Source: Ianthella basta
Taxonomy: Eukaryota > Porifera > Demospongiae > Verongiida > Ianthellidae
NCBI GenBank assembly: GCA_964019415.1
Contig: OZ025883.1
Coordinates: 4,487,088-4,551,087 of the forward strand
Length of the DNA stretch: 64,000 nt
Direction: 5' to 3'
The notes under the pieces are model-generated. The model saw only the letters and a list, made by a program, of their open reading frames with translations. It did not search any database and was not told the origin of the DNA. The position numbers and the translations under genes are program-made. This document shows, one piece after another, positions 1 through 10,924 of the stretch (its first letter is position 1; the number at the start of each line of letters is the position of its first letter).

Positions 1-3000
1 GTGTGTGTGTGTGTGTGCGTGCGTCTGTGTGCATGCGTGTGCGCATGCGTGTGTATGTGCGTGTGTGTGTGTATATGTGTGTGTATGCGTGTGTGTGTCT
101 ACAGCCGCCTCTGTATGTCACGCACGAAGATCCCCTTGTATCACCAACCAGCCCAGACACATGCTATTCCCATACCTGCTACACCATGCAGTCACATGCA
201 TGCAGCGAATGTTAATGATCTGGGTTTTGCATGGACAGGCTGGCCCTCCTCTTTGCATAGACCGGCCCTCCTCCTGGTTCCTACGGTTTTTCTGCCAGGT
301 GGCTTGTCATGCCCTTCAGAGACACACTGCACCATCTCTGCATCTGCCCTTGTTTTTGGAGGAAACATTTTTACACACCCTTGTTGCTATATGTGTGTGT
401 CTGAATAGAGGCCCGGACTTCTATTTGTTTCCAAGGAGGTTTGACCCAGCCATCCATTCTTCGTAGGGAATTCTCTCTCATGCAAGTCTTCTAGCCAATC
501 CAGCCCGGTGCATCGTCTGCCAGTGGTACATTAAAATGGCCGCTGTCTTTTATGCTCTAACTAATAGACTAACTAAATTGTATTGTCTAATTGTCACGGA
601 GGAATCATTTAGCCATTACGTTAGGTAAGTAGGAGGTCTATGGGTACCTCTCAGTCTTTATTGAACAACAGATATAACATTGTTCTACTGAACCTTGTAC
701 AGATATGAAAATACCAGCAGCAAGTGATTGCACTGCACCACAGTCCTGTCAGTTTAATTACTTATTGTGCCATGTGGAGTCCATTCCATATACATACAGT
801 ATGAGTGCCATTCCATCATGAAAATATATCATACTGTCAGATAGAGAGTAATAGATGATTATTCTATTACCGATCTTCACTAGCCAAATCAGTGGAATAA
901 TCTGCCAAACGTTTCAACAACCATGCAGTTGTCTTCATCAGTGGCTATAGTACAAAACAGAAGTTGATTCGCTTTTATAGGCTACAATGTGGATAAAGAT
1001 GGTGATGCAAAATGTGAGTGACTGCAGAACGGCAGATGGTGAGTAAACTGTCATGACAGATGAAAGGAACAGATGACAGGTGACAAGTAAATCTAAAAGG
1101 GTATTTGGACAGAAATAAGTGAGGCATGCAAGTAAAGCCAAGTTGTATAACAGTGAAATAATGAATTGTAAACTGAGGGTGATGTGCCGTCGTTTCTGTT
1201 CAAAGTGTGAGACTGTGATCTAATGTGAATTGATTCTGAAGTGAGTCTCTGGTGTAGACGGGAGTAGTAGATGGACTGTGGTTCCCTACAGCATGTACCT
1301 TTGGGCAGTCCATGATGCATTCCTATTCCTATTACTTGGAATATGGCTTCTGCTGAGTCATACCGTCCATACATGTTTCAACAAGAATAGGAGTGTTACA
1401 ATGAACGACTATTGTGAGATGTAGTCATGTATAGAATGTGGACTTAAATTTTCCGATGTAGCTTCTAACCATCTCTAAGGCATTCAGTGATTCTCTGAGC
1501 AGGACAACACTCCACTTCACAAGCTTGGAGACTTGTGACATTTCTGGATTGTTAGAGTATATATAAACCGTGGCTTCTTCTGTGAAGGAGCTCTAGTGTC
1601 AGCATGCTCAGATAATGTAGATACTACGACACAACTCATCATGATTCAAACTGACATTTATACCATCATTCTAAACAAATGTGTATTTGAATTCCTCTTC
1701 TGCATTTAATTAAGTTGAACATCCCACTGTTAGTCTCTCTCTTCCAGGTGCCAAGTGAATGTTGACAGACTAGAAGTGAATTTCTAAGGGTATCTGTGCA
1801 GCATGTCTTAAAGGCATTACTTTTACCCTTCGTGAGACTCTACTCATTCCCCTTCTATATCCATTTTTCTATTTGTGCGTTCCCTACCTACCTTACTGTG
1901 CCATGATCCTTAGATCACTTCACATGATGGTTAACCATGCAAGAAAAACCTGATCACAGTCAGTTTGTGAGGAGTGGGATCCTGCTGAGTGGCCCAACTG
2001 TACAGCAGTGATATGAATTCTTTCCACATTGATGTGGCTGATGGAAATAGTTGACTCTGCAGGAAGTTGCACATTAATTCAGAACCACTGAAACATTCTA
2101 ATGAGTTCATTTGAAATGTTAAGTTTCTATAGGTGTTCCCGTTCAGCAGCCCTATTACCAGGATGTTGATGGTGTAGTAGATTACATGCATGCTGCAGGC
2201 CCTGTAGCAAGGTGTCAGCTGTAAGGTAGCAAGTGCTGACATGACGCAAGGCTAACTTGTGATGGATCTAACCCACAATGGGTATTGAATAGTGAGAGCA
2301 TTGTTGAGGCCAATCTTCAAAGGCTTCCACTGACAGTAGCTGAGAGATCATGCTGGTAAATTGTTTGTCCTCAAGTGAGGCAGAGCATGAGGTCCTCTGG
2401 CTGCAGTAAACAGACAGAACCTAGTCATCATCAAGGCATGATTCCTATTTTTCTTGATAGTCCCTGAGATGTACCTCACCACCACTCTTTGGAACAGCAA
2501 CAATGGAGGAGCCTAGTCTGTGTTGGAAGTTCATTCTCAACTCTTCTAGCCAGTCCAGTCCAGTCTTGTGTAGCCTCTTGTGCCCAGGCCTTCCTATTGG
2601 AGGAAAAGGACTGGCATGTACTGTATGTGATAGCTCTGTAGTGTGGTTACTAATCACCCAGTGAGCATGCGTAACTTCACATGTGGATTTTGTTGGTGTG
2701 CAATCTCATTGGTTGACGAAACTGCTATGTGACATCATAGCAATCTGTAATCTGATTGGGTTGCACTGTGGCTACAACTGACACAACTCAATATGTTGCA
2801 ATGTGCCAGGGCTGTTTTGTCCATATGATAACTATAAGGCTGATGTGCATCAGTGAAGCCACCACATGATTCCTTTCTCACTAATAGTGCACTGATCTAG
2901 CTAGGTTGAACTCCCATCCAATGCACTGTAGAGCTCGAGTGTGAACCAGGCTATAATGAGGCCATTATTTCTGTGCTTTTGTAGAAGACTGTCTGTTCAA

Positions 3001-5029
3001 AGCTCCATACCCTAACATGCTAGCCATTTCAACTGCAGTATATTTACCAGAAGTCCAAAGATTTAGGCTTGGAGTTAATATCCATAGCCCCAGCAGTGGC
3101 AGCACTGCCAGCACTGCACCTTTACATATACTTATTGACACTTGCTGTGACTTGTCTCTTGGTCAGTGTATGACAGTCGCTGTTTTAATTATCCTTTGAA
3201 CCTAGTTATCATGACTGCTCTGAGACATCTGTTAGTAAATGGTATTTGGATGTAGGAGCCTTTCAGGTAGAGCAGGTTCGACTGTAAATATTGTGTGTAA
3301 AAGAATATATTGTGTATGTGGCAATTGTGCATGCATGTCTGGTTGGAGCCTTATGCTTGTATGCTTTAGTGTGTGGATATGTGTGTTACTAATCTTGTCT
3401 GGTGGTAGAATAATTATAGATTATAATTCTTCTGTACGTAGTTTGTGTATTATATTATCTTATGTTGTATGTGTGTTGTGTTGTTCTATGTTGTGTAGTG
3501 TTCTGTTGTGTGAATGCGAACATATGTGTCTAAGTGATAATACACAACCACTGTGGCACCTGTCCTGCTAGACCCTCTCACTCTATTGAATAACCATTAC
3601 AAGTTCACTGTCCTAGTAGTAATGTCATGTCTGTTTCCTCCTTGTCTGTGTGTGTGTGATGTAGTGTGTCCCTCCTCATCTGTCACTTCTTACTTGCCCC
3701 TCATGAGCCATCTATGAGTACGCTTCACTCCTGAGGAGCTGTGTACACTTGTGTGAGGTAACTGTATTCTCTATCTTGTGTTGTAATATGTGACTGTCCT
3801 CCCTGTCATTTTCTCTCTTCATCCACAGTTCTTGCTGAGCTACAGCAGGCCGACCTGATTTCCAGACAAGATTGTGATGAGGTGAAGGACATCAGTGATG
3901 TGCTTAAAGTTCAGAGAGGCAAGTCTCCTCAGGTACAGAGCAAAACTGCTGATATCCTGAGGAGATACGGCTGGGAAAAGGAGGCTAATCTCCTTTCAGG
4001 TAAACGGACGTAGCCTTCATCCATCTTCCTTCTGTTACATTACGTTGTACGTATCCTAGTTGTAACAGCCATGCAATTTAAAGGCATTGGAATGCACTTT
4101 AGACAAAGGTGATTCAGCTGCTAATTGGATGCACATCAATCCACACTTTCATGCTTGTTTTGAATTTCACAGACAGTGGCCCATTGTGTGAATTACACTA
4201 CATGTTGACAAGGTGTACATGATGCTATACCTATAGTAGTAATTGACTTTGGATCCTTGAAAAACTTTGCCCACCTTGTTGCATACGAATACTATCTTTG
4301 TTTCAGCTCATTTGCCTTCCATTGTTTACTTGTCTTCTGATTAGCCATGATTCTTAATTATTTGACAATTTGGTGCTAATTACTCACAAGACAGGTTTGT
4401 ATAAGTGAAACTAACTAATGATTGCTTTCACACTGGTGTGAACATGCTTAAATGGTCTGGATTTTATGTTACATCCAATGCACTTTAAAGTTCTAGTGTG
4501 AACATGCTGTAATGGGTTACTTGTTGTGAAGCATTTGGGGCTGCCCACTGAATGCCTTGATCTTTCTTCATATATAATTTACAAAATGTGTCCACTTCGT
4601 GAGCACTTACAGATGCACAGTTTGTATGTTAGTGTTGCAGTAGAATTTAATGAGTTTATTAGTGTATACGTGTATGTGTCTGACTAGAGGACCCAGCCTC
4701 TATTTCTTCTCAAGAATTTTTACCCTATCTCATTTGGGACAGACTTCTATTTAAGAACTGGTGCTAAAGTACCTGAACCCTAGCCATGTTTCTTAATAAT
4801 ATTAATTATACAGCATCTGTTATTGATGCCGCACATGGCTGCCGTCAAATGCTATGACCATTCTGTCACAGCCATGAAAGATGGCCTATTCCTCTTAGTC
4901 TTGGGTGCCGTGTCTGATTTTGATCTGCATTATGCTGTCCAGTGGCCAGTCCAGTGGCCATGGAATAGCCTGTGCTATGCATGTGCTTGGCTGTTGCCAC
5001 AGCATCACAAACAATACCTAGAGTTGTAG
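1..5029 (+). repeat. Tandem segmental duplication, unit A (left end outside window)
   Basis: First of three tandem copies of a 4-5 kb segment. It opens in a GT-rich tract (1-106) and closes with a block around 4800-5025 that recurs at 10670-10870 and 14570-14755. Positions 1-2800 are almost identical to 10902-13720 in unit C and match unit B from about 5985 with more substitutions. It carries one exon-like coding segment at 3829-3999. Apart from that exon I see no coding content; the open frames around 1093-1374, 1931-2242 and 2445-2657 are on the minus strand and have no splice or protein support. Positions 5030-5600 are unique spacer with a poly-G run near 5457. Confidence 0.85.
3829..3999 (+). 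CDS. Death-fold-like exon, copy A (phase 1-1)
   Basis: A 171-nt exon candidate with a good acceptor (TTCATCCACAG before 3829) and a GTAAAC donor after 3999. Both boundaries are phase 1, so it can be inserted or skipped without shifting the frame. It encodes about 57 residues beginning LAELQQADLISRQD and ending GWEKEANLLS. The spacing of leucines and the L..L...LI pattern resemble helices of a death-fold (CARD/DED-like) domain, but the segment is short for a whole domain. A second copy lies at 8611-8781. The next phase-1 acceptor downstream on this strand is the Roc-COR exon at 14913, so I infer that it belongs to that gene. Upstream exons are probably left of the window. Confidence 0.6.
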
Positions 5030-5604
5030 AGGAAGGGGTAGTTTGCATGTGTCACATGTGTTTGTAGGTCATTGTGCATCTTCTCAGGTTGCTGTCTCAA
5101 ATATGGTGGCTACATAAAGTAATTCCTGTAATGTCCTTTGCGTACATTTACTGGGTCATGGTGAGTGAGTATCAAAACCACCCATACTGCTACTCGGTGT
5201 GAAGCACATGTTACCATACAGTTCCACCCACTGAACCATTGCCAAAGTCTTTCTACATCAGTCATGAAATGCTTGATCAGCACTTAACCCTAATAACGAT
5301 GCACCATTTGTATTTTTATTTATTTTTTTTTAATATAGTAGCATGAAGCCTAGGTAAGGTCTTGCCTGTAAGATACAGCTTCAAATACAAAGGAAGTCAT
5401 TTAATGACCTTTTGGTAATATTCTCTAGTGGTGGCAGTGGAACATGACACTGTTTGGGGGGGGGGGGGATTGATGGCATTACAAGCCAGGCCTATAACTA
5501 CTGTTCTCTAATGTATAATAATAGGCACACATGCGCACTGCCTGAGCTATAAACTGAGTAAAAGAAAAATAGAATAAAAGAAAAATATGCAGTCAGCACT
5601 GCAT

Positions 5605-6078
5605 GTGCAGTGCAGCACCATTTGTATTGTATTGTGATTGTGAATAGAGGCCTGGACTTCTATTTCTTTCCAAGGAGACCCAGCCATCCTTTCTGTGGGA
5701 ATTCTCTCTCATTCAAGTCCAGCATTGCATATGCAGTGCAGCACCATTTGTATTGTATTGTATTGTATTGTATTGTATTGTATTGTATTGTATTGTATTG
5801 TATTGTATTGTATTGTATTGTATTGTATTGTATTGTATTGTATTGTATTGTATTGTATTGTATTGTATTGTATTGTATTGTATTGTATTGTATTGTATTG
5901 TATTGTATTGTATTGTATTGTATTGTATTGTATTGTATTGTATTGTATTGTATTGTATTGTATTGTATTGTATTGTATTGTGATTGTGAATAGAGGCCTG
6001 GACTTCTATTTCTTTCCAAGGAGACCCAGCCATCCTTTCTGTGGGAATTCTCTCTCATTCAAGTCCAGCCTGGTGCAT
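5605..6078 (+). repeat. Duplicated cassette with a 46-copy TATTG pentamer array
   Basis: The array at 5751-5980 is 230 nt of perfect TATTG, 46 units. The same flanking sequence (GTGCAGCACCATTTG on the left, TGATTGTGAATAGAGGCC on the right) occurs just upstream at 5605-5727, where only two pentamers separate the flanks. So one short cassette was duplicated and only the second copy expanded. The array is open in several frames on both strands because the 5-nt unit contains no stop; these frames are not genes. Confidence 0.95.
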
Positions 6079-7953
6079 CATCTGCCAGTCGTACATTAAG
6101 ATGGCCACTGTCTTCTATGCTCTAACTAGTAAACTAACCCAATTGTGTTGTCTACTTGTCAAGGAGGAATCATTTTAGCCATTAGTTAAGTAGGTGATCT
6201 ACAGTCACCTCTCAGGCTTTTTGAGCAACAGATACATATAACATTGTTCTACTGAACCTTGTACAGATATGAAAATACCAGCAGCAAGTGTTGTCACAGC
6301 ACCACAGTCCTGTCAGTTTAATTACTTATTGTGCCATGTTACTTCGTGTGGAGTCCATTTCAATTACATAAGAGTTCCCTTCCATTGTGAAAACATATCA
6401 TACGCTGTCAGATAGATAGTAATAGATGATTATTCTATTACCGATCTTCACTACCCAAATCAGTGGAATAATCTGCCAAAGGCATTACTTTTACCCTTTG
6501 TGAGACTCTACTCATTCCCCTTCTATATCCATTTTCCTATTTATGCGTTCCCTACCTACCTTACTGTGCCACGATCCTTTGATCACTTCACATGATGGTT
6601 AAACATGCAAGGGAAACCTGATCACAGTCAGTTTGTGTGGAGTGGTATACTGCTGAGTGGCCCAACTGTACAGCAGTGATATGGATTCTTTCCACATTAA
6701 TGTGGCTGATGGAAATAGTTGACTCTGCAGGAAGTTGCACATTAATTCCTAACCACTGAAACATTCTGATGAGTTCATTGAAAATGTTAAGTCTCTATAG
6801 GTGTTCCCGTTCAGCAGCCCTATTACCAGGATGTTGGTAGTGTAGTAGATTACATGCATGCTGCAGGCCCTGTAGCAAGGTGTCAGCTGTAAAGTAGCAA
6901 GTGCTGACATGATGCAAGGCTAACTTGTGATGGATCTGTGTAACCCACAATGGATATTGAATAGTGAGAGCATTGTTGAGACCATACATGCACTTTTCAA
7001 AGGCTTCCACTGTAGCCGAGCGATCATGCTTGTAAATTGTTTGTCCTCAAGTGAGGCAGAACGTGAGGTCCTCTCTTAGTCATCATCAAGGCATGATTTA
7101 TTTTTTCTTGATAGTCCCTGAGATGTACCTCACCAACACTCTTTGGAACAGCAACAATGGAGTCTCAGTTGGAAGCTCACTCTCAACTTTTCTAGCCAGT
7201 CCAGTTTTATAGCCCTTGTGCCAAAGCCTTTCTATTGGAGGAAAAGGACTGGCATGTACATGATAGCTCTGCAGTGTGGTTACTAATCACCCAGTAAGCA
7301 TGTGTAACTTCACATGTGGATTTTGTTGATGCGCAATCTCATTGGTTGACGCAAACTGCTATGTGACGTCATAGCAATCTGTAATCTGATTGGGTTCCAC
7401 TGTGGGCTACAACTGACTTAGATGGCTCAATATGTTGCAATGTGCCAGGGCTGTTTTGTCCATATGATAACTATAAGGCTGGTGTGCATCAGTGAAGCCA
7501 CCACATGATTCCTTTCTCACTAATAGTGCACTGATCTAGCTAGGTTGAAGTCACTTCCAATGCACTGTAGAGCTCGAGCGTGACCAGGCTATAATGAGGC
7601 CATTATTACTGTGCTTTGGTAGGAGACTGTCTGTTCAAAGCTCCATACCCTAACATGCTAGCCATTTCAACTGCAGTATATTTACCAGAAGTCCAAATAT
7701 TTAGGCTTGGAGTTAATATCCACAGCCCCAGCAGTGGCAGCACTGCCAGCACTGCACCTTTATGTATATTTATTGGCACTTGCTGTGACTTGTCTCTTGG
7801 CCAGTGTACGACTGTTGATAATTATCCTTTGAGCCTTGTTATCATGACTGCTCTGAGACATCTTAGTCACATCTATCATTAAATGTTATTTGGATGTAGG
7901 AGCCTTTCAGGTAGGGCAGGTTCAACTGTAATTACTATGTGTAGCTAAAGGAA

Positions 7954-7985
<32 letters not shown>

Positions 7986-8610
7986 TGTGCATGTATGTCT
8001 GGTTCTTGTTGTAGTCCCTATCTTATTCATTGGTTGAAGGAATGTGAACTCATTTGTTTGTGTGGTGATTGGTGTGTATGTACATGTGTGTGTTTATTGT
8101 ATTTCCCTACCTTGTGTATGTGATGTGTGTGATTATATGTGTTCTTAATCTTGTCTGGTGATAGAATAATTATACTTCTTCTGTACGTAGTTTGTGCGTT
8201 ATATTATACTGTGCTGTATGAGTGTTGTGTTGTGCTATGGTGTGTAATGTTCTGTAGTGTTCTGTTGTGTTGTGTGAATGCAAAGATGTGTGTCTGAGTG
8301 CAGGATTAGAACATGATCACTGTGACACCTGTCCTGCTAGACCGTCTTGCTCTGTCAGAAAACCATTACAACTTCACTGTCCTAACTGTAATGTAATGTC
8401 TGTTTCTTCCCCTGTCTGTGTGCGTGTGATGTAGTGTGTCCCTCCACATCTTCTGTTTGTTCGCCCTTGACTTACTAGCCCCTCATGAGCCATCTATGAG
8501 CACGCTTCACTCCTGAGGAGCTGTGTACACTTGTGTGAGGTATCTGTATTCTCTATCTTGTGTTGTAATATGTGACTGTCCTCCCTGTCATTTTCTCCTT
8601 TCACCCACAG

Positions 8611-8781
8611 TTCTTGCTGAGCTACAGCAGGCCAACCTGATTTCCAGATATGATTGTATTGGGGTGAAGGACATCAGTGATGTGCTTGAAGTTCAGAGTG
8701 GCAAGTCTCCTCAGCAACAGAGCAAAGCTGCTGATATTCTGAGGAAACATGAATGGGACAAGGAGGCTAGTCTCCTTTCAG
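8611..8781 (+). CDS. Death-fold-like exon, copy B (phase 1-1)
   Basis: Second copy of the 171-nt exon, with acceptor TTTCACCCACAG and donor GTAAACAG, phase 1 at both ends. It encodes about 57 residues starting LAELQQANLISRYD and ending EWDKEASLLS. It differs from copy A at roughly a dozen residues without any stop or indel, so both copies look maintained rather than decayed. Order and phase suggest a transcript in which A and B copies are spliced one after the other, or alternatively, into the Roc-COR exon at 14913. That model is inference; no exon with a start codon is visible. Confidence 0.6.
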
Positions 8782-9346
8782 GTAAACAGACATAGCCCTC
8801 ATCCATCTTCCTTCTGTTACATTACGTTGTACGTATCCTAGTTGTAACAGCCATGCACTTTAAAGGCAATGGAATGCACTTTAGACAAGGTGATTCAGTT
8901 GCTAATTAGATGCACGTCGATCCGCACTTTCACACTTGTATTGAATTTCCCAGACAGTGGCCCATTGTGTGAATTACACTACATGTTGACAAGGTGTACA
9001 TGATGCTGTACCTATAGTAGTAATTGACTTTGGATCTTTGAACAACTATGCCCACCTTGTTTCACATGAATGACTATCTTGGTTTCAGCTCATTTGCCTT
9101 CCATTGTTAACTTGTCTTCAGATTGGCCGTGATTCTTATTTGACAACTTGGTGCTAATTACTCACAAGGCACATTTGTATATGTGAAGCCAACTAATGAT
9201 TGCTTTCACACTGGTGTGAACATGCTTAAAAGTAATGGTCTGGATTTATGTGAACATGCTGTAATGAGTTACTTGCTGTGAAGCACTTGTTTGCATGTGG
9301 TGCCGCCCCCTAAATGGCTTGGTCTTTGTTTCAGTTTATTGGTGTA

Positions 9347-10504
9347 CTAGCAGGGCGCCCGCCTTCGGCGGGCTTCTGCTTCGGCGAGTCACACGACAGC
9401 GAGTTGGGACCAGGCTGATTTGAAGAATCTGCGCTGTTAGCAACGGAGGGCAGCTGCTATAACGACGGCCGAGTTTAAATTCGATTGTGGGACGACAGCG
9501 AATGAATCCGCCCGATAACCGGAAGTCAATGAGCGATAATTAATAAAATGGCCGTCAGCCGCGAACGAAAACCGGAAATCAATGGATATCTCTTCAGGAA
9601 TTGCAGGACGGGCGATTTCAACCCGTGTAGGACACTTCTGAGTCGCACTTTATAATCCCTGAGAGTTTGGAGGCGTTCTGTTCCGTAAATTTTGCGCCAA
9701 AAGCGAATAAACAAACAGACAGACGAACTGAATTATTGGGGCGAGCCTGAGCGAGCCCCTTCCCTTACGAGTAGTACGGTGGCTCTGTCTGTCTGGTACG
9801 TAGGTCCGTTTGGAACAAGGAGGGAAGTTTCTGCGTAATATTTTGGTCGGGATCTGCGGAACATTTTGCCCAGGGGCCTGCAGCGCGCATTGGGTGTAAG
9901 CGTATACACCGTTCAGTCCGTATGCCAATGGGATTTATACTAGCCATTTTTCATGTTATAAGCATTGTGGTCTCACTATTATGCATATTATTATACCTGC
10001 ACTGGGACCCAAGCCACACAATGGAGAGACAATACAATGTGAGTCGACCTATTAGGCACTGCATGCTACAGCTATGGATCGCACCACGGGCAATTCTACC
10101 GACCGTAAACTGTCAGACTTGACCAAGGGCAGAGAGGAGAGACTACGCAGGAGGAGATAAAACGGGCGCGGCGTGCCTCAGAAACGCCAGAACAGACGGA
10201 AGAATGGTGCCGAGTGCGGAGAGAGCGCGACAAGGCCTGGCAGGCTGCCCAGAGCACGGACGTCGCAAGAATTTCTCCTTAGGTTAGCGCACAGTGGAAT
10301 ACACGTACGAGGGTAGCTGCACAAGAGGAAACAGAACCAGGCAACAGAGGAAGGCAGCCAAGCTGACCCAGTTGGTAGAAGCAAGAGTGCACAGAAGAGA
10401 CAGCACAAGAGAACAGTCTGCATACTGTTTAATGCATGCATCACTTAAACAGTTACCGCGTGACGCTTCTTCAGGCTCGCCCGACAATGCTTTGCATTCA
10501 CTAG
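9347..10504 (-). mobile_element. Helitron-like insertion in unit B
   Basis: Comparison with units A and C gives the empty site: GTGTA on the left joins TATAC on the right, with the insert between A and T. Read on the minus strand, the insert ends with a G/C-rich hairpin (stem GCCCGCC/GGCGGGC), then about ten bases to a terminal CTAG followed by host T, which is the classical Helitron 3' end. The other end begins CTAG rather than the usual TC. On the plus strand, 10130-10290 encodes broken Arg-rich segments (KRARRASETPEQ, RERDKAWQAAQS) like those in Helitron-type proteins. Inner sequence 9737-10484 is bounded by inverted GGGCGAGCCTGA motifs also seen at 61457-62011. No intact helicase is present, so it is non-autonomous. 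Confidence 0.5.
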
Positions 10505-10876
10505 TATACATAGATACATGTATTTGTCTGAATAGAGAGCCCAGCCTTTATTTCTTAAAGAATTTTCATCCTCCTTTGTCTGGGACAGACTTCTATTTAG
10601 GAACTGGTGCTAAAGTACCTGAACCCTAACCACGTTTCTTATATAGGTATGCATGTAACATATATACAGCATCTGTTGTTGATGCCACACATGGCTGCCC
10701 GTTGAATGCTATGACCATTCTGTCACAGCCATGAAAGATGGCCAATTCATATTAGTCTTGGGTGCCATGTCTGTTTTTGATCTGCATTATGCTGTCCAGT
10801 GGCCAGTCCAGTGGCCATGGAATAGCCTGTGCTATGCATGTACCTGGCTGTTGCCACAGCATTGCAAACAATATCT

Positions 10877-10891
10877 AAATGTGTGCTGCTG

Positions 10892-10924
<33 letters not shown>

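Larger units (their letters stand above)
5985..10876 (+). repeat. Tandem segmental duplication, unit B
   Basis: Second tandem copy. It matches unit A from about position 400. It lacks the segment corresponding to A 912-1812: the junction is at about 6480, where CTGCCAAA runs straight into GGCATTAC. It carries a death-fold-like exon at 8611-8781 and is interrupted by a 1.16 kb Helitron-like insertion at 9347-10504. The end block (10670-10870) is the same as in A and C. No other coding content is supported. A block at about 7620-7830 (also 3000-3190 in A) is open in one frame in both units, but its donor site is not conserved. Confidence 0.85.

Noticed and set aside
1..466. Open frames rich in Cys/Val in the GT tracts (also 10731-11369, 20035-20370, 42486-42872, 46309-46854, 53466-54190)
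   Set aside because: GT/CA microsatellites are open in two frames on each strand; there is no start context, domain or splice support.
1093..2657. Minus-strand frames repeated at 11996-13545
   Set aside because: They are identical because the DNA is duplicated; there is no domain, start context or splice support, and unit B does not preserve them.
5610..6099. Several 76-134 residue open frames of YCIVL or NTIQY repeats on both strands
   Set aside because: They are translations of the TATTG pentamer array, which contains no stop codon in any frame.
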